Source of the DNA: Actinacidiphila sp. DG2A-62
GTDB taxonomy: Bacteria > Actinomycetota > Actinomycetes > Streptomycetales > Streptomycetaceae
Assembly: GCF_035825295.1 (NCBI RefSeq)
Contig: NZ_JAYMGI010000002.1
Location: forward strand, 496,001-560,000
Length of the DNA: 64,000 nucleotides
Direction of reading: 5' to 3'
Part shown: one piece after another, positions 61,754-64,000 of the stretch
Layout of the letters: each line of letters starts with the position of its first letter
Position numbering within the stretch: the first letter of the stretch is position 1
Program-made: the position numbers and the translations under genes
Notes under the pieces: generated by a model
Told to the model about the DNA's origin: nothing
What the model saw: only the letters and a program-made list of their open reading frames with translations
The model's database searches: none

Positions 61754-62845
61754 TCAGCGTCGGCCGCGGACCCGGGCACGGGCGGGGGGCGGGGTCGTCG
61801 TCGCGCCGTCGACCAGGTCGCACGGGAGCAGGACCTGCGTGCCGCGGCCCGGTTCCATCTCGCCGCGCAGCATGCCGACCAGCATGCGTACCGCGCGGGC
61901 GCCCATCTCGCGCCGCGGGATGCGGAAGGTGGTCCAGTCGTCCGCCTCCGCGGCGGCGTGCCGCGGCCAGGCCGAGGTCTGCGTGGGATCGGTGTCGCCC
62001 AGCACGCCGATCGACAGGTCGGCGGGCACGGCGAGCCCGGCCCGCACGTACAGCGCGCGCAGCGCGGAGGCCATCTCGGTGGTCTCCACCAGGGCCGCGG
62101 TGACGCCGTCGGCGCGCAGCCGGTCGAAGACCGAGGACGGGTCGTCGTCGGTGAGGGCCAGCGGCGTCTTGCGGTGCCGCCGCGCCGCGGCCAGGTAGCC
62201 GGCGCGCCGGTCGGCCGTCGACTCGCTCTCCTCGCGGTAGCCGACCAGCGCCACCGTGCGGTGGCCGAGCGCCCACATCCGGTCGTAGAGCGCGGCGGTG
62301 GCCGCGGCGTAGTCCGCGCCGACGTAGCTCACCGGTCCCGCCGAGGACTCGCGGCGGCCGATGAAGACGAACGGGAACCGCTCGTCGACCAGCCGGTCCA
62401 GTTCGGCGCGGTCGGTGTGGCGGCCGAGCAGGATGCAGCCGTCGGCGATGCCGAGCCGGTTGGAGCCCTGCTCGTAGACCTTGCGCCGGCCCTGCCGGCG
62501 GCCGGGGCTGGTGAACAGCAGCAGGTCGAAGCCCTGCGCCTCGGACTCCTCCTCGATGCCGCCGAGGAAGGGCCCGTAGAAGTCCGCCGAGCCGGAGGGG
62601 AACACCGACTCGTAGGTGAACACCCCGAGGATCTGGTTGGACTTGCCGCGCAGCCGCCGTCCCATGATGTCCACGGTGTAGCCGGTCTGCCGCAGCGCCT
62701 CCTCGACGCGCTTGCGGGTCTGCGGGGCGACGCGCACCCCGTCGGAGCCGTTGAGCACCAGCGAGACCATCGCCTGCGAGACTCCGGCGAGCCGAGCCAC
62801 CTCGGCCTGGGTAACCCGTCTGCGGCGTTCCGTCACGTGCTGCAT
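61754..62845 (-). CDS. LacI-family transcriptional regulator
   Basis: A 363-residue LacI protein. The HTH reads TQAEVARLAGVSQAMVSLVLNGSDGVRVAPQTRKRVEEAL, and the hinge GRRLRGKSNQILGVF precedes the periplasmic-binding-like effector domain (DGCILLGRHTDRAELD; STADRRAGYLAAARRH). ATG at 62845 is used. It is divergent from the PL8 gene, and a perfect TAATACGTATTA palindrome lies in between. It probably controls itself, the PL8 gene and the FAD-oxidoreductase/ABC operon. Confidence 0.95.
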   Translation of the reverse strand: MQHVTERRRRVTQAEVARLAGVSQAMVSLVLNGSDGVRVAPQTRKRVEEALRQTGYTVDIMGRRLRGKSNQILGVFTYESVFPSGSADFYGPFLGGIEEESEAQGFDLLLFTSPGRRQGRRKVYEQGSNRLGIADGCILLGRHTDRAELDRLVDERFPFVFIGRRESSAGPVSYVGADYAAATAALYDRMWALGHRTVALVGYREESESTADRRAGYLAAARRHRKTPLALTDDDPSSVFDRLRADGVTAALVETTEMASALRALYVRAGLAVPADLSIGVLGDTDPTQTSAWPRHAAAEADDWTTFRIPRREMGARAVRMLVGMLRGEMEPGRGTQVLLPCDLVDGATTTPPPARARVRGRR

Positions 62846-62920
62846 CGTAGCGCCACCGCCCTTTCCCGCGACCGGCTCCGCGTCGCCCGGCGGTCGACCG
62901 GGCGTGACCGGACCCCACGA

Positions 62921-62932
62921 TAATACGTATTA
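62921..62932. promoter_or_regulatory. LacI operator TAATACGTATTA with adjacent promoter
   Basis: A perfect 12-bp palindrome in the lacI/PL8 divergent region. TTGACG at 62937-62942 just to its right could be the -35 of a rightward promoter for PL8, so binding would block both directions. Confidence 0.7.
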
Positions 62933-63066
62933 GCTATTGACGCGAGGCGGCACGGAGAGCAACGATCCCTGACGCCGCCGGGCGGCCCGCGAGCGCCGCC
63001 GCCCGGCCGGGCGGCCGCGCGCCGCCCGGCGGCTCCCGTCGTCCTCCCCGACCCTGAGGGGCTTCC

Positions 63067-64000
63067 ATGTCCGACGCACACCCGTCCCGTGGCGTCTCCC
63101 GCCGCTCCGCCCTGCTGGCCGGCGCCGCGCTGGCCCCCGCGTGGCTCCTCGGCTCGGCCCTGGGCGCACCGGCCCGCGCCGAGGCGGCCTCCGCCGCGCA
63201 CTTCGCACAGATCCGCGGCCAGTGGCTCGCCACCCTGATCGGCGACTACGACGCCTCGGACCCGGTGATCTCCGGCTACGTGCGGGCGATGGCCGACACC
63301 GCCCAGGGCCTGTGGTCGACGATGAACACCTCCGCCTCGCGCACCTACCTGTGGGCGGACCTGGACAGCGACACCGTCTCGGCGGTGCAGCGCGACGTGA
63401 TCGGGCGGCTGCGCCAACTCGCCCTGGCCTACGCCTCGCCCGGCTCGCCGCTGGCCGGGAACCCGACGCTGCTGGCCGATCTGAGGTCCGCGCTGGACTG
63501 GTTCCTGTCGCACAAGTACGGCGTCGGCGCGAGCTACGACAACTGGTGGGACTTCCAGATCGGCATACCGCTGGCGCTCAACGACACCTGCCTGGCGCTG
63601 CACCCGCACCTGACGTCGGCCGAGATCTCCACCGCGACGGCCGCCATCGCCCGGTACGCGCCCGACCCCACCCGGGTCGGCGGCGGCCCCGCCACCGGCG
63701 CCAACCTCAACTGGGCCTGCTCGATCGCGACCGTGCGCGGCGCGCTGAGCGAGGACGCGAGCGTGATCGACGCCGCCATGGCCGCGATCGCGAAGCTCTT
63801 CCCGTACAGCACCTCCGGCGACGGCTTCTACCCCGACGGCGGCTTCGTCCAGCACGCGGTCTACGCCTACAACGGCTCCTACGGGGTCTCGCTGCTGCAG
63901 TACCTCACCTATCTGCTGGTCGCCCTCAAGGACACCCCGTGGGCGGCGACCGCGGACCAGGTGCAGCGCGTGTACACCTGGGTCGAGGCCAACTACCGGC
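63067..64000 (+). CDS. PL8-family polysaccharide lyase (partial, N-terminal part)
   Basis: The first 311 residues of a Tat-exported enzyme (SRRSALLAGAALAPAWLLG); the gene runs off the window. The alpha/alpha-toroid of hyaluronate/chondroitin/xanthan lyases is recognisable. WWDFQIGIPLALNDT is the family's W.[DE].[EQ]IG[IV]P motif, NLNWACSIATVRGAL carries the catalytic Asn, and DGGFVQHAVYAYNGSYG carries the catalytic His and Tyr. It cleaves uronic-acid-containing polysaccharides by beta-elimination. ATG at 63067 follows GAGGGG. With LacI, ABC importer and FAD oxidoreductase it forms a polysaccharide utilisation locus. Confidence 0.93.
   Translation, partial: MSDAHPSRGVSRRSALLAGAALAPAWLLGSALGAPARAEAASAAHFAQIRGQWLATLIGDYDASDPVISGYVRAMADTAQGLWSTMNTSASRTYLWADLDSDTVSAVQRDVIGRLRQLALAYASPGSPLAGNPTLLADLRSALDWFLSHKYGVGASYDNWWDFQIGIPLALNDTCLALHPHLTSAEISTATAAIARYAPDPTRVGGGPATGANLNWACSIATVRGALSEDASVIDAAMAAIAKLFPYSTSGDGFYPDGGFVQHAVYAYNGSYGVSLLQYLTYLLVALKDTPWAATADQVQRVYTWVEANYR

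Noticed and set aside
1..64000. tRNA, rRNA, insertion sequences or prophage genes
   Set aside because: No cloverleaf-like sequences, transposase or integrase motifs were recognised in any frame.

Overview
The window looks like chromosomal DNA of a Streptomyces-type actinomycete (Streptomycetaceae). GC is very high throughout, third codon positions are almost all G or C, GTG starts are common, and many start/stop codons overlap. It contains a SARP regulator, a ROK and a LacI regulator, many Tat or lipoprotein exported enzymes, and one rare TTA (bldA-type) codon in a pathway regulator. No rRNA, tRNA, CRISPR array or insertion sequence was seen.

Left part (0-16 kb): a SARP regulator is followed by a sulfur-acquisition island. 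It holds a MetNIQ-type importer, a flavin reductase with a DUF1684 partner, an MFS exporter and a five-domain Dpp/Opp-type peptide importer. Four tiny ORFs ending in the motif R-R-x-[VI]-D...L-C sit before the three transport units and the flavin reductase pair. They match the 'putative leader peptide' class found upstream of actinobacterial sulfur genes and suggest cysteine-responsive attenuation of the whole island.

Middle (16-30 kb): an XRE regulator is divergent from an NADPH-dependent FMN reductase. Next comes a leftward gene series headed by a 1305-residue indigoidine-synthetase-like NRPS (A domain with inserted oxidase, PCP, TE). It continues with a PptA-type tautomerase, an EamA exporter, serine O-acetyltransferase, cysteine-synthase-like enzyme, cupin, MFS exporter and PhzF isomerase. 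A divergent LuxR-type regulator carries the TTA codon. This is the best candidate for an undescribed biosynthetic system: a glutamine-oxidising NRPS with its own O-acetylserine/beta-substitution pair. A DedA membrane protein closes the region.

Right part (30-64 kb): secreted enzymes and sugar uptake. There is a Tat-exported phospholipase C, a GH16 glucanase, a geranylgeranyl-reductase-type flavoprotein, a P450/TetR/SDR group, a membrane-anchored HTH protein, a DUF4232 lipoprotein and a two-piece copper-amine-oxidase-like pair. These are followed by GH43, GH55, a GH38 mannosidase with its ABC importer and ROK repressor, a second ABC importer with a FAD-dependent oxidoreductase and LacI, and the start of a PL8 polysaccharide lyase. 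GH16 and GH55 share the 16-base operator AAGAGAGCGCTCTCAG. The LacI gene and the FAD-oxidoreductase operon share TAATACGTATTA-type sites.

Five genes in the right half have apparent single-base frameshifts (GH16, a zinc-finger protein, GH38, a sugar-binding protein, the FAD oxidoreductase). Sequencing error and gene decay cannot be told apart from this window.
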